A stretch of 64,000 nucleotides of DNA, taken from assembly GCA_045862995.1 (NCBI GenBank), contig BTVX01000007.1, positions 78,280-142,279 of the forward strand, given 5' to 3'. A program made the translations under genes and the position numbers. The notes beneath the pieces are model-generated. The model did no database searches. It saw only the letters and a list, made by a program, of their open reading frames with translations, and was not told the origin of the DNA. Source of the DNA: UBA2387 sp019454665 (GTDB lineage Bacteria; Armatimonadota; Fimbriimonadia; Fimbriimonadales; Fimbriimonadaceae). How positions within the stretch are numbered: position 1 is the first letter of the stretch; every line of letters starts with the position of its first letter. Shown one piece after another: positions 1-8,553 of the stretch.

Positions 1-704
1 GTTTGCGACGACTTCTCGTTGATCTTGGCGACGACGGACTCGACCGTCTCGGTTCCGGTGGATTGGAACGTGTAGCCGTTGATCACGAAACTGCCCACCG
101 TGGTGACCGTGGCCGTCGAGCTTGCGAAGGTGTTGCCCAGCGAGATCGAGGCGCGGGTCGCAGCGGTCGTCTGGTCGATCGTGACCGGCCCGTTGACCAC
201 GGCATTGCCGTTGAACGTGCCGTTGAAGTCCACGACGCTGACGTCGTTGGCGTTGGTCACGCTGGCGAACGTGCCGGCGCTGCCGTTGAGCAACTGCTTG
301 TTGCCGAATCGGGTGGACTCGGCGATGCGGTTGATCGAATCGAGCGCGGACCGAATCTCGTTCTGGTTGGCCTGGACCGTCGGACCGTCCACGACCGCCG
401 TGTTGGCGGAGTGTACGGCGAGGGCTCGCATGCCGGACAGGAGACGGGCGACTTCGCTCAACGCGCCTTCAGCCGTCTTGGCCATGTTGACCGCGTCTTG
501 GGTGTTGCGGATGGCCGCTTCGATGCCCTTGACGTGGGAGCGGACGTTTTCGACGAAGACCAAGCCTGCCGGATCGTCCGCGGCATCGTTGATGCGCATT
601 CCGGTGCTCAGCCGGTTCATTGTCTTGGCCAATGCGGCGTCCGTTTGCTGGACGCTGCGAAGGGCCGACATTCCCGGGATATTCGAGTTGATTCTCAGAC
701 TCAT
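1..704 (-). CDS. fliC: Flagellin, N-terminal part (runs off the window)
   Basis: Encodes the filament subunit of the bacterial flagellum. The ATG at 704-702 opens MSLRINSNIPGMSALRS, followed by a Q-rich helix, LSTGMRINDAADDPAGL and a long heptad-like region ending around NRIAESTRFGNKQLLNG, which is the classic D0/D1 N-terminal flagellin signature. About 234 residues are visible. The last ones (VNGYTFQSTGTETVESVV) already lie in the variable central domain, so the C-terminal D1/D0 half is missing only because the window ends. A GGAG sits about 7 nt before the ATG. The 158 bp upstream (705-862) hold no gene; I could not find a convincing sigma-28 or sigma-54 promoter there. Family call is secure. 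Confidence 0.95.
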   Translation of the reverse strand, partial: MSLRINSNIPGMSALRSVQQTDAALAKTMNRLSTGMRINDAADDPAGLVFVENVRSHVKGIEAAIRNTQDAVNMAKTAEGALSEVARLLSGMRALAVHSANTAVVDGPTVQANQNEIRSALDSINRIAESTRFGNKQLLNGSAGTFASVTNANDVSVVDFNGTFNGNAVVNGPVTIDQTTAATRASISLGNTFASSTATVTTVGSFVINGYTFQSTGTETVESVVAKINEKSSQ

Positions 705-862
705 TGACTAGCTCCGTTTGCAACCCTCATCAGACAGGGCTGCCAAAACCTGGCAAAGTTCCGTGTGAAATCCTTGGAAGGATGTGGAAGAAATTTAGGT
801 TTCCATGCAAAAAACCTGAACAGAGGCTTCAAGTTCTGGTTCGTTGAACCTGAACGACTGCG

Positions 863-1645
863 TCAGGATTTGCTGCGCGCCTGCCACCAACGCTCGATCG
901 CGTCTTCCCACGAGCCCCGGTAGAACCCCTCGACGTAGGCGTTGTTCGCGGACAACCGACGCGTGATGAAGTTGCGAAGCACGCTCCCATCCTCCGTGGA
1001 GAGGACCTCGCGCAGCATGGACTCCCAGCGGTTGATAGCCTCTTCGACCAGGGCCATGCCCTCTTCGGCGGAGGCCAAGTGGGGCGATTCGCCCAACACG
1101 GCCGTCTCTGCCGCATCACCTTCGGCCAGTCGGCCCAGGCGCACAAGGTCAGGACGTAGGGCCATCAACTGGGACGTTTCGTACCGAGCCGCGTGGTCCA
1201 GCAGTTCGTCGCGCTCCAGGACCTCCAAGGGGGTGGCGGCAAAGACGGCGAGACGCGGGTCTTCGGTCATGGCGGCGATGGCAAGCGACTGAAGCTCGAC
1301 CATGTGCCCTTGGGCGTAGTGCCCCGACACCACACAAAGGGCGCGGGCGGAGAGTTTTCGGGCCATGCCGATGAGATCGCTCCAAACGGCGATGGCCGTA
1401 TCCGTCCGGACCTGAAGCGACATGGGGTGGGGAAGCGTGGTCATCGGGAGCCAAACCGAGGGCATGACCACGCCGCCGACACGTTCGGCCAAGCGTTCCG
1501 CGAACGCCTCCGCCACGATGCCGTCCAGGCCCAGCGGCAGGTGGTCGCCGTGCCATTCCAGGGCGCCGAGGGCGACGTACAGGACGGGACATCGCGCCAG
1601 TTCGGCTGCGAGCGTATCGGGAAACGCCTCGGCGTAACGGATCAA
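863..1645 (-). CDS. Creatininase-family amidohydrolase
   Basis: A 260-residue protein of the creatininase (creatinine amidohydrolase/MftE/FAPy deformylase) superfamily, metal-dependent cyclic-amide hydrolases. The diagnostic block GALEWHGDHLPLGLD gives candidate metal ligands Glu30, His32 and Asp41. A second block SGHYAQGH replaces the usual N-G-H-G-G-N, and an ETS motif near residue 165 supplies the usual later Glu. Length is normal for the family. Its start overlaps the stop of the upstream gmd-like gene by 4 bp (ATGA), so it is translated as the third member of a sugar-nucleotide/glycosyltransferase cluster. The true substrate is unknown; the context makes creatinine unlikely, and an amide in a surface sugar is possible (inference). 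Confidence 0.85.
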   Translation of the reverse strand: MIRYAEAFPDTLAAELARCPVLYVALGALEWHGDHLPLGLDGIVAEAFAERLAERVGGVVMPSVWLPMTTLPHPMSLQVRTDTAIAVWSDLIGMARKLSARALCVVSGHYAQGHMVELQSLAIAAMTEDPRLAVFAATPLEVLERDELLDHAARYETSQLMALRPDLVRLGRLAEGDAAETAVLGESPHLASAEEGMALVEEAINRWESMLREVLSTEDGSVLRNFITRRLSANNAYVEGFYRGSWEDAIERWWQARSKS

Positions 1646-2673
1646 ACGCTCGAAGCTCCTCTCGCGAGGCGGTCGAGATCAGCTGCGACCATCCGCTCGA
1701 CCAGCGACTCGAATGGGATCGTGGGAGTCCATCCAAGCACGGAGTGGGCACGCGATGCGTCGCCGTTCAGGTGCTGGACGTCGTTGGGGCGCGAGAATCG
1801 AGGATCGGTGACGATCAGCTTCCGGCCCGAGGCGCGATCTCGACCACACTCGCCCGCTTCGCCGGTATCCCAGGCTAAGTCGAAGCCTGCGCAGGCCGCC
1901 GCGAGGGTGGCGAACTCCCGGACGGAGTGGCAGACTCCCGTGGCCAGGACAAACGTCTCTGGTTGCGGGTGGTTGACCATGCGCCACATCCCTTCGACGA
2001 AGTCCGGTGCGTAGCCCCAGTCCCGCTTGGCATCCAGGTTGCCGAGCGCCAGTGGTTCCTCGCGTCCTGCTCGGATTTGCGCAAGCGTGTGGGTGATCTT
2101 GCGCGTGACGAACTCTCGACCCCGCAAGGGGGATTCGTGGTTGAAGAGGATGCCGCTCGTGGCGTGAAGGCTGTACGCTTCGCGGTAGTTGACGGTCATC
2201 CAGTGGGCGTAGAGCTTCGAAACGGCGTAGGGGCTGCGCGGGTGAAACGGGGTGTCCTCGTTTTGCGCTGCGGCATGGCCGTGGCCGAACATCTCGGAGG
2301 TTGACGCCTGATAGAACCGGGTTTCGGGACAGCACTCGCGGATCGCCTCCAACAGGTGCGCCGCCGCGATGGCGTTGACGTGGGTCGTGTAGACGGGCTG
2401 TTCGAACGAGGCGCCAACGAAGCTCTGCGCCGCGAGGTTGAACACGACGTCCGGACGCAGGCGCTTCAGCACGTCCCGGATGTTGCTGGCCTCCAGCAGT
2501 TCGCAGCCAATCAGCTCGACGCGATGGGCGATCCCCAGTTCCTCAAGCCTGCCCAACAGGGGGCTCGACGACCTCCTGACCGCACCCACGACGCGGATTC
2601 CATGTTCGAGCAGGAGGTTGGCGAGGTAGGCGCCGTCTTGTCCCGTGATTCCAGTGACGAATGCGGTTTTCAT
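1642..2673 (-). CDS. gmd: GDP-mannose 4,6-dehydratase
   Basis: A 343-residue short-chain dehydrogenase/reductase that converts GDP-mannose to GDP-4-keto-6-deoxymannose, the entry step to GDP-fucose, GDP-rhamnose and perosamine. Near the N-terminus is the nucleotide-binding motif GITGQDGAYLA. The catalytic set is visible as STSEMFG (Thr/Glu) and YAVSKLYAH (Tyr-x3-Lys), followed by NHESPLRGREFVTRKI, a stretch specific to Gmd. Slightly shorter than the 370-residue E. coli enzyme. It overlaps the glycosyltransferase upstream and the creatininase-like gene downstream by 4 bp each, showing one tightly coupled operon. No reductase or epimerase to finish the sugar is seen in this cluster. Confidence 0.92.
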   Translation of the reverse strand: MKTAFVTGITGQDGAYLANLLLEHGIRVVGAVRRSSSPLLGRLEELGIAHRVELIGCELLEASNIRDVLKRLRPDVVFNLAAQSFVGASFEQPVYTTHVNAIAAAHLLEAIRECCPETRFYQASTSEMFGHGHAAAQNEDTPFHPRSPYAVSKLYAHWMTVNYREAYSLHATSGILFNHESPLRGREFVTRKITHTLAQIRAGREEPLALGNLDAKRDWGYAPDFVEGMWRMVNHPQPETFVLATGVCHSVREFATLAAACAGFDLAWDTGEAGECGRDRASGRKLIVTDPRFSRPNDVQHLNGDASRAHSVLGWTPTIPFESLVERMVAADLDRLARGASSV

Positions 2674-3875
2674 AGGTTCGCCGTCTTCAGCAGATGCTCT
2701 TCGATTCGGTCAATCGAAGCTTCGAGGCTCCATAGACTTCGCGCCATGCGTAGCCCCTCCTCTCCCATGGCTCGGCGCCTTTGGTCGTCGTCGAGCAACT
2801 CCGCCACAGCGGCACCGAAAGGTCCCGGATCCGAGGCCGCGAGACGCCCATTCACCTGGTCCACGACCGTCTCTCGAACGCCCCCTTCGGCCACGGCGAC
2901 CACGGGAGTCCCGCAGGCGTTGGCCTCGATCGGGGCGTAGCCGAACGGCTCGAGCCGAGGCGCATAGACCATCAACGCCGCTTGGTTCAGCGTCTCGACG
3001 AGTTCCGCGTCGGTGACGCCCACACGCGGCTCAAACTGCACGCCGCCTTGTTTGGCCAGTTGGACCAGCTCCTTCAAGTGCTCGGGGTCCGCCATGTTGC
3101 CGATCCAGCGAAGAGGAGGCCGAACCGAAGCGGGTAGGGTGGCCAAGGCCTCGATGACGAAAGCGATCCGCTTGGCCGGCACGAACGCTCCGGTGCCCAC
3201 GACCCATCGCTCGCGGGGCAGGTCCAAGCACTTGAACCGGTCGGTGTCCACGCCGAGATAGCAGACTTGACTCTCGACACCGTACGCCGCGAGCAAACAC
3301 TCCCGGGAGAACGCCGAGTTGACCAAGATCTGCTTGAACGCTCTGGCGTTCTCGACCTCTTCGCGGCCCATGCGCCGAGTCCGGCGGATTGTCGCGGCAT
3401 CCACGAGCCTCGCCTTCAATCCTAGATTCGCCTTCGGGGCGAGCCACGGCAACTCGGGCAGAGCCTGATAAAGCGGGCGGTTGGTCTCTTGCAGGTACAG
3501 CAGGGCAGGGATTTGGGCGAATCGGCCCAAGAACGGTGCATGGAAGTGGAGGTCGGTGTTGGCAAACACCAGGTCGAACCGGTTTCCGATCTCCTCGGCG
3601 ACTCGCGTGGCATGGTCCGCATGCGCCTTGGCGAGTCGGTCGGCTTCCGCGAATGCCTGCCGCCAATGCGCCCATCGCGTGGAGGCGGGATGGCCCAAGG
3701 CGAGCGGCACGGTGTGGCAAGGGCCGTAGGCCTCGAAGGGCAGGAACCCTGGCTCGGGGTGCGGTGGAGCCCAGATCTCAACGGAATGCCCGCGCGAGGT
3801 CAACCCTCTCAAATGGTCGTTGAGGGCGCGCTTGCCGCCACCGCTGGGAAGGTTGTGCCAAACAGCGATCCGCAT
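2670..3875 (-). CDS. Glycosyltransferase family 4
   Basis: A 401-residue GT-B fold glycosyltransferase. The C-terminal half carries the GT4 donor-binding pattern E-P-F-G-Y-A-P-I-E (two Glu seven residues apart) followed by ANACGTPVVAVAEGG. The N-terminal acceptor domain starts with MRIAVWHNLPSGGGKRAL, the usual beta-1/glycine loop. No membrane span or signal is seen, so it should act at the cytoplasmic face. It is the first gene of the gt-gmd-creatininase operon; with gmd adjacent, a 6-deoxyhexose transferase is a reasonable guess, but sugar and linkage cannot be read from the sequence. Confidence 0.88.
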   Translation of the reverse strand: MRIAVWHNLPSGGGKRALNDHLRGLTSRGHSVEIWAPPHPEPGFLPFEAYGPCHTVPLALGHPASTRWAHWRQAFAEADRLAKAHADHATRVAEEIGNRFDLVFANTDLHFHAPFLGRFAQIPALLYLQETNRPLYQALPELPWLAPKANLGLKARLVDAATIRRTRRMGREEVENARAFKQILVNSAFSRECLLAAYGVESQVCYLGVDTDRFKCLDLPRERWVVGTGAFVPAKRIAFVIEALATLPASVRPPLRWIGNMADPEHLKELVQLAKQGGVQFEPRVGVTDAELVETLNQAALMVYAPRLEPFGYAPIEANACGTPVVAVAEGGVRETVVDQVNGRLAASDPGPFGAAVAELLDDDQRRRAMGEEGLRMARSLWSLEASIDRIEEHLLKTANL

Positions 3876-3876
3876 C

Positions 3877-4803
3877 TCAGAACTCTGACGTGGAGATTCG
3901 GAACAGTTCCCGCTGCTCGTTTCCTAGAAGAAGCGTTCGGTTGTCGAGCCATGTCAGCGATTCCGCCTGTTTGGCGTTTCGGAGCAACAGCCGCTTGAAC
4001 TCGCCGCTCAGCCACCGGTCCCCGTTCTTGGGCTTCGAAAACAGCCAGATCGAGGCCTGGGGCGCCTGGCAAAGCACCGCCAGCGTCTTGCCGTCGGGGG
4101 ACATGTCGGCGGCGGTCACCCAACCTCCGAGGTCCTTGGCGGCATCCACCTTCTTCAACACGTTCACCTGGTCGGGCTTCGGGTTGTCCAAGCGGTACAA
4201 GTTCGTGCCCGTTTCGGGAACGGCGATCTGTCCCGGAGCACGGTGCTTGGTCAGGAACCAGAGCTTGCCCGCGTGGCCGAACACGGCTTCGCAATCGAAG
4301 TGCCATCGCACAACGCCTGGGAACTCGGTTTGGTCCGGGTAGGCGATCGTGTAGTGCGCGATCGGGCGGGTCTTGTCGGTGGCCGAAGGATTGGGCTCCA
4401 AGACCTCGTAAACGCCCAGATCGCGCCGCGCGTTGCCGTTGTTGCCCACGTCGCCGAGGTACAGCCGGTCGCCGAGGCGCGCGATGTCTTCCCAGTCGAA
4501 GTTGACCGCATTGCCGACGCGGATGCCGGGGTAGGGCTCCTTGCCGTCCTCCTTCTTGGCGGAGAACCGATCGGCGAGAAAGTCGGGCACGATGACCGTG
4601 CCGTTGGTCCGGATGCCCCAGAACCTGGCCTCGTCGCCGCTGTCGTTGTGCACCCAGACGACGCCGGGATACCTTTTGCTGGCCACCATGCCGCTGTTCT
4701 CGGCCACGAGGGGGTGGGTGATGACCGCGTCCGGCGTCAGCGCCTTGGTCTTGGGCTGAAGGGACTGAGTGGCTGCAAGGGCGAGAAGCACGGCCAGGGT
4801 CAT
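3877..4803 (-). CDS. Secreted beta-propeller-like protein
   Basis: A 308-residue protein of unknown function with a short N-terminal export signal (MTLAVLLALAATQSLQ). Inside are recurrent propeller-like strands such as NSGMVASKRYPGVVWVHNDSGD, LYLGDVGNNG and MSPDGKTLAV, a pattern seen in secreted phytase/esterase-like propellers. The start is supported by a TACATT -10 box 7 nt before the ATG (4816-4811), which would make the mRNA leaderless. It ends one base before the glycosyltransferase start at 3875, so it may head that operon. Calcium or phosphate-ester chemistry is only a family-level possibility. Confidence 0.7.
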   Translation of the reverse strand: MTLAVLLALAATQSLQPKTKALTPDAVITHPLVAENSGMVASKRYPGVVWVHNDSGDEARFWGIRTNGTVIVPDFLADRFSAKKEDGKEPYPGIRVGNAVNFDWEDIARLGDRLYLGDVGNNGNARRDLGVYEVLEPNPSATDKTRPIAHYTIAYPDQTEFPGVVRWHFDCEAVFGHAGKLWFLTKHRAPGQIAVPETGTNLYRLDNPKPDQVNVLKKVDAAKDLGGWVTAADMSPDGKTLAVLCQAPQASIWLFSKPKNGDRWLSGEFKRLLLRNAKQAESLTWLDNRTLLLGNEQRELFRISTSEF

Positions 4804-4833
4804 TGGGCCGAATGTACCCGTCAGCGGGCGAGG

Positions 4834-4863
4834 TTGCCTTGCCCGGCCCCGTGCGGGTATATT
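4834..4863 (+). promoter_or_regulatory. Sigma-70-type promoter of tRNA-Ile
   Basis: TTGCCT at 4834-4839 and TATATT at 4858-4863 are separated by 18 bp, and the tRNA 5' end lies 11 nt further on. The position is right for a stable-RNA promoter. It was read by eye and not tested. Confidence 0.55.
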
Positions 4864-4874
4864 CGGTCGGCTTC

Positions 4875-4951
<77 letters not shown>

Positions 4952-5012
4952 AGACCCCGCCGTGCCACTGTTGCGGGTCGCGTGTGGCTCGATGGCCGAA
5001 CCGCCGCCCTTG

Positions 5013-6215
5013 TTAGAGGATGGGGTCGAGCGCTTCGACGAGGCGCATGATCTCCTCGGGCGAGTTGTAGTGCACGGCGCTTACACGAACCACGCCGTCG
5101 TCGCTTCGGATACCGAGTTCTTCGCACAGGCGATAGGCGTACATGTGCCCGTTCCGAATGCCGATGCCCGCTTGGTGGGCATGGCCTGCGATCTCGGCGC
5201 TGCAGCGGCTTGCATGGACGAAGCTGATCGTCGCCACGCGCGCATTCGGGTCGCCCGTGAGCGGCCCCACCACCCGTACCGCGGACTTGGAGCGCAGGTA
5301 GTCCACCAGCACGGTCTGCAGCGGTTCCTCGTAGGCGGCGAACGATTCGAACGCCTCGGCCACGCCGCCGAACGTCCTGGTGCAGTACTCGCCCAGAGCC
5401 ACCACCCCCGCACACGCCTCATAGGATTGGCAGCCGAGTTCGAACGCGTAAGGCAGGCGTTTGGGCAGGAAGAAGTGGTTTTCGCCGTGGAGAGACGCCG
5501 CGAGGTCTTCGCGAACGACGAGATACGCTTGGTGCGGGCCGTAGACCTTGTAGGCGCTGAACACCAACGCATCGGCGCCGCACTCGGCGAACGCGATGCG
5601 GCGGTGGGGAGCATAGGCGACGGCATCCACGACGACCCGAGCGTTGGGCGCCTTGGCTCGGACGGCTTTCACGATCTCTGCCACCGGCTGGATGTCGCCC
5701 AGCAGGTTGGACGTCCACGAAAACGCGACGACTTTGGTGGCCTCGCCGAGCAGGGGCAGCAACGCGCTCAAGCTTGGTACGCCCGTGACTGGGTCGCCTC
5801 GCCACCAACGTATGGCTGCGCCCCGCTTCACCCATCGCACCCACGGACCAACATTCGACTCGTGGTTGGCCGTGCTGACGACCACTTCGTCGTCTGCGCC
5901 AATGTCGAGCGCATCGCCGATGGACGCGGCCAGGCGATTGAGGAGCAAGGTACTCGATTGGCCCATGACCACGGCGTCGCCGTCGCGTGCCCCAACGAGC
6001 GTCCCGACGAACGTCCGCGCCTGCTGCTGGGCGGCCGTGGCGCGATCCGAGTGCGGGTAGCCCGCGCCCGCTTGGACGTAGCTCTCGGTCATGAATCGGC
6101 CCATGGCCTCGATGACGGTACGGGGCACCTGAGACCCGCCCGCGTTCTCGAGGAAGGCGAACCCGGATTCGAGCGCAGGGAAGGCGTCGCGGATGGCGTC
6201 CAGGGGCACGGGCAT
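5013..6215 (-). CDS. Class V aminotransferase (cysteine desulfurase-like)
   Basis: A 400-residue PLP enzyme of fold type I. The PLP-binding lysine lies in VFSAYKVYGPHQ, preceded by the cofactor Asp in VVVDAVAYAPHRR. The early ENAGGSQVP and ANHESNVGPW segments match the cysteine desulfurase-like/kynureninase branch. Near the expected active-Cys loop there is only HASRCSAEIAG, which does not fit a typical IscS/SufS loop, so sulfur transfer is uncertain. The start is 12 nt after the stop of the DUF2325-type gene. A separate TAGTAT box 9 nt before its ATG (6230-6225) suggests it can also be transcribed alone. Confidence 0.82.
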   Translation of the reverse strand: MPVPLDAIRDAFPALESGFAFLENAGGSQVPRTVIEAMGRFMTESYVQAGAGYPHSDRATAAQQQARTFVGTLVGARDGDAVVMGQSSTLLLNRLAASIGDALDIGADDEVVVSTANHESNVGPWVRWVKRGAAIRWWRGDPVTGVPSLSALLPLLGEATKVVAFSWTSNLLGDIQPVAEIVKAVRAKAPNARVVVDAVAYAPHRRIAFAECGADALVFSAYKVYGPHQAYLVVREDLAASLHGENHFFLPKRLPYAFELGCQSYEACAGVVALGEYCTRTFGGVAEAFESFAAYEEPLQTVLVDYLRSKSAVRVVGPLTGDPNARVATISFVHASRCSAEIAGHAHQAGIGIRNGHMYAYRLCEELGIRSDDGVVRVSAVHYNSPEEIMRLVEALDPIL

Positions 6216-6227
6216 GGCCCGAGGATA

Positions 6228-7874
6228 CTACGCTCCGTTCGCCGGTCGAGGCAGTTGGGCGTGCAATTCGCGGACCAGGGTGTTGAAGCCGAGTCCGCGA
6301 GGCAGCGTGATGGTCGCCTTGCCCAACTCCTTGGCCTCGTCCAGCAACGACTTGTACGCATGCCGAGAGAAGCGGATGACGTACACCACGATGTCATGCT
6401 TCTCGAGCATGGGCCGAATGGTGGTGGGCTTGCCGTCCGGCTCCATGTCCGGCCACTGGAAATCGGCCAACTTGAGGCGCTTCTTGTAATCGGGGATTCG
6501 ATGGGTCTGTCCCTTGTTGCCACCGACGAAGAGCATCCGCTTTCCCTCGACGAGGCTGACGACTTCCTTGAGCAACTCGTCCCCATCCTCGCTCTCGGGG
6601 TCGTCGTCGGCGAGGACTTGATGCTTGGCGATGCGGAGGTCGGCGTCCTTCTGCAGGTTCTCGCGCAACTTTTTGCCTTGAGCGTGTTGGAGTCCGTCCA
6701 AGAAGCTCAGATAGCCTTCGAGCAGATTGCGAAGCTCCTTGTTGCTCGGCGGCACCCCGGCCTCCAGGGCTCCATCCACGGCCTTGCACAGGTCGCTGGC
6801 GAAGGAGTCGGGCGAGACGTTGTCGGATTGGAACATCTTGGCCACTCGTTCAAGGGCCTCTCGGCACTGGGCGCCCTTGTCCTGCTTGGCGCGATGCTCC
6901 TGTATGCTGACCTCGAGCGCAGCAAGCAGTTTGTGCAATCCCTTGGCAGACTCGCTGACCTGTTCATCAGAAGTGTTCTGACGGTCCCACCAGGCTATTC
7001 GGAATCTGGCCCCCTGAAGGTACTCGATTCGGTTCTTGAGCTGTCGGGCTTGCTCATCGCAGGTCAGCCCCATGCGTTCGTACCACCGAGACACCATGGC
7101 TACCGCTGCGGCCGCGTGGACAATGAGGGCCTTGCGATCAAGGGCGCCGATGTGTGGATTAGCTTCAAGAGTCTCGATTGCGCGCTCTGCGAGCTCCATG
7201 CCCGCGAACGCCTCGGCCAACGCCCTCCAGTCCTCGTCGCTGTACCTCTTGGCGCGACGAACCGCGATGAACGTTGCCGGCGTTTCCTCGGCCAGACGCC
7301 CGAGCTCGTCGTTCAAGACGCCGTCGAGACCGTAGTAACTCGCTTTGGAATGCAGCGCATTGCCCTGGCACATGAGCGACTTGATGCGACAAGTCCACTC
7401 GGGTGTGCGCTCGTGCTTGTCGTCCAAGACTTCGAGAACCCGCTCGCACCAGGCACGCAACGCTTCTTCCACGAGTGGGCGTTGTGGGCGCTCGGAGGGT
7501 CGCGGCGTCGCGGGAACCGTTGCCTTCGGAACCTCGGCAGCTTGCGGTCTTTCTTCCGTCTGGGACTGCTCGGGGGCAGGCGGTTCCGCGGGTTCGGGCT
7601 CCAGGGTGACAACGCTCGAGGGCGCCTCCTCGGCTGGAACCTCGACGCTGAGATCAACAGCCGGCTCGAGGACTTCGAGGGGGAGTACGGTCGCAGACTC
7701 GTTCGGCTGTTGCACGGGATCGGCGGGCGCCGCGCTTTCCTCGATGCTTGTGGCTTCGAGCAACTCCCACATGCCGAGCCATGCGCGTGCCTGGTCTAGG
7801 TCGGACCGCTCGACGGCGTGTTTGAGGTGGCGTTGGGCGTAACTGCGGGCTTCGGCTAGCGGGGTTGGGCTCAT
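6228..7874 (-). CDS. Large protein with C-terminal DUF2325-like domain
   Basis: A 548-residue protein with no signal or membrane span. Residues about 1-45 are helical, about 45-125 form a Pro/Glu/Val-rich linker, the centre is mostly helical, and the last about 100 residues (from KRMLFVGGNKGQTHRIPDYK through HDIVVYVIRFSRHAYKSLLD) resemble the DUF2325 domain: a Rossmann-like half with a GG nucleotide loop and a conserved S-H-x4-K segment. That domain's biochemical role is unknown. It lies just upstream of the aminotransferase, on the same strand and 12 nt away. I could not assign a function to the first 440 residues. Confidence 0.6.
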   Translation of the reverse strand: MSPTPLAEARSYAQRHLKHAVERSDLDQARAWLGMWELLEATSIEESAAPADPVQQPNESATVLPLEVLEPAVDLSVEVPAEEAPSSVVTLEPEPAEPPAPEQSQTEERPQAAEVPKATVPATPRPSERPQRPLVEEALRAWCERVLEVLDDKHERTPEWTCRIKSLMCQGNALHSKASYYGLDGVLNDELGRLAEETPATFIAVRRAKRYSDEDWRALAEAFAGMELAERAIETLEANPHIGALDRKALIVHAAAAVAMVSRWYERMGLTCDEQARQLKNRIEYLQGARFRIAWWDRQNTSDEQVSESAKGLHKLLAALEVSIQEHRAKQDKGAQCREALERVAKMFQSDNVSPDSFASDLCKAVDGALEAGVPPSNKELRNLLEGYLSFLDGLQHAQGKKLRENLQKDADLRIAKHQVLADDDPESEDGDELLKEVVSLVEGKRMLFVGGNKGQTHRIPDYKKRLKLADFQWPDMEPDGKPTTIRPMLEKHDIVVYVIRFSRHAYKSLLDEAKELGKATITLPRGLGFNTLVRELHAQLPRPANGA

Positions 7875-7941
7875 AGTGGATTCGTCCTTTGAACAGTTCA
7901 GCTCAGCTGGGAACTGTTTCGTGACAAATCAAGCGAGTCCT

Positions 7942-8529
7942 TCAAGACTTGACGGAGAGTTTCGACGACAGTATCCTCTGCGCCAGCGCCCGTCGCTCCC
8001 GGGAATTGGCCCACAGCGTGTTGTGGTTGCGCGGTTCCACGAGCATCCGCACGGGCGCACCGTCCAAACTCCCTTCGATCGAGACCCATCCGCCCAAGCC
8101 GAGCAGCGAGTGGATGTTGGGGCGTAACCTGACCCGCTCCACAGCGGCCCAAGGCAGTTCCACCTGAAGACTGTCGCCTGCGAAGCGCAGTCCTTCCCGA
8201 CCCAACACCAGAAAGCCAACGTCTTCGTGAGGATCGAGGCCGCTGCGGTAGGCAGGGCGGGCAAAGCCGACGAAGTCGCCCCCCGAAGCGGACAAGCCGA
8301 CCCGCGCGGATAGCTCCGTACGCATCGCCTGATTGCCGTACAAGCCCAGCGCGTTCACGGCGAGCCAGCCCACCGCGAACGAGCCCACCAGGAGCCACAA
8401 GCCGAGCCCCAACGGGTCTCCGGTGAGCAGGATCAACACCAATCCCGCCGCAAACCCCGGCAAGAACAGGAGCGTCGGCACCACATTGCCCATCCATTGG
8501 CGCTGTCGGGTCCAAACCTTGCCGGGCAC
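7942..8529 (-). CDS. Small membrane protein, PH-like cytoplasmic domain
   Basis: A 195-residue protein of unknown function. Two hydrophobic helices (about residues 16-35 and 40-65, rich in L/G/V) form a hairpin. They are followed by a soluble domain with the strand-rich pattern of bacterial PH-like domains: GFLVLGREGLRF, LQVELPWAAVERVRL and VSIEGSLDGAPVRMLV. I start it at a GTG at 8529 because a TATCAT box lies 6 nt upstream; an ATG at 8493 would give 183 residues. It is transcribed divergently from the AddB-like gene, with only 24 bp between the two start codons. Confidence 0.6.
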   Translation of the reverse strand: MPGKVWTRQRQWMGNVVPTLLFLPGFAAGLVLILLTGDPLGLGLWLLVGSFAVGWLAVNALGLYGNQAMRTELSARVGLSASGGDFVGFARPAYRSGLDPHEDVGFLVLGREGLRFAGDSLQVELPWAAVERVRLRPNIHSLLGLGGWVSIEGSLDGAPVRMLVEPRNHNTLWANSRERRALAQRILSSKLSVKS

Positions 8530-8535
8530 GATGGC

Positions 8536-8545
8536 ATGATACACT
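8536..8545. promoter_or_regulatory. Overlapping divergent -10 boxes
   Basis: TATCAT on the minus strand (8541-8536) and TACACT on the plus strand (8540-8545) overlap by two bases. Each sits 6-8 nt before a GTG start (8529 and 8554). The geometry fits a bidirectional promoter giving two leaderless transcripts that cannot both be initiated from the same DNA at once. Inferred by eye. Confidence 0.45.
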
Positions 8546-8553
8546 CCGGCCAG

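Noticed and set aside
705..862. Sigma-54 or sigma-28 promoter before the flagellin gene
   Set aside because: A TTGCA is present, but no TGGCAC at the required distance, and no TAAA-N15-GCCGATAA-like pair was found.
4962..7799. Plus-strand open frame of 945 codons
   Set aside because: Antisense to the aminotransferase and DUF2325-type genes; no domains.
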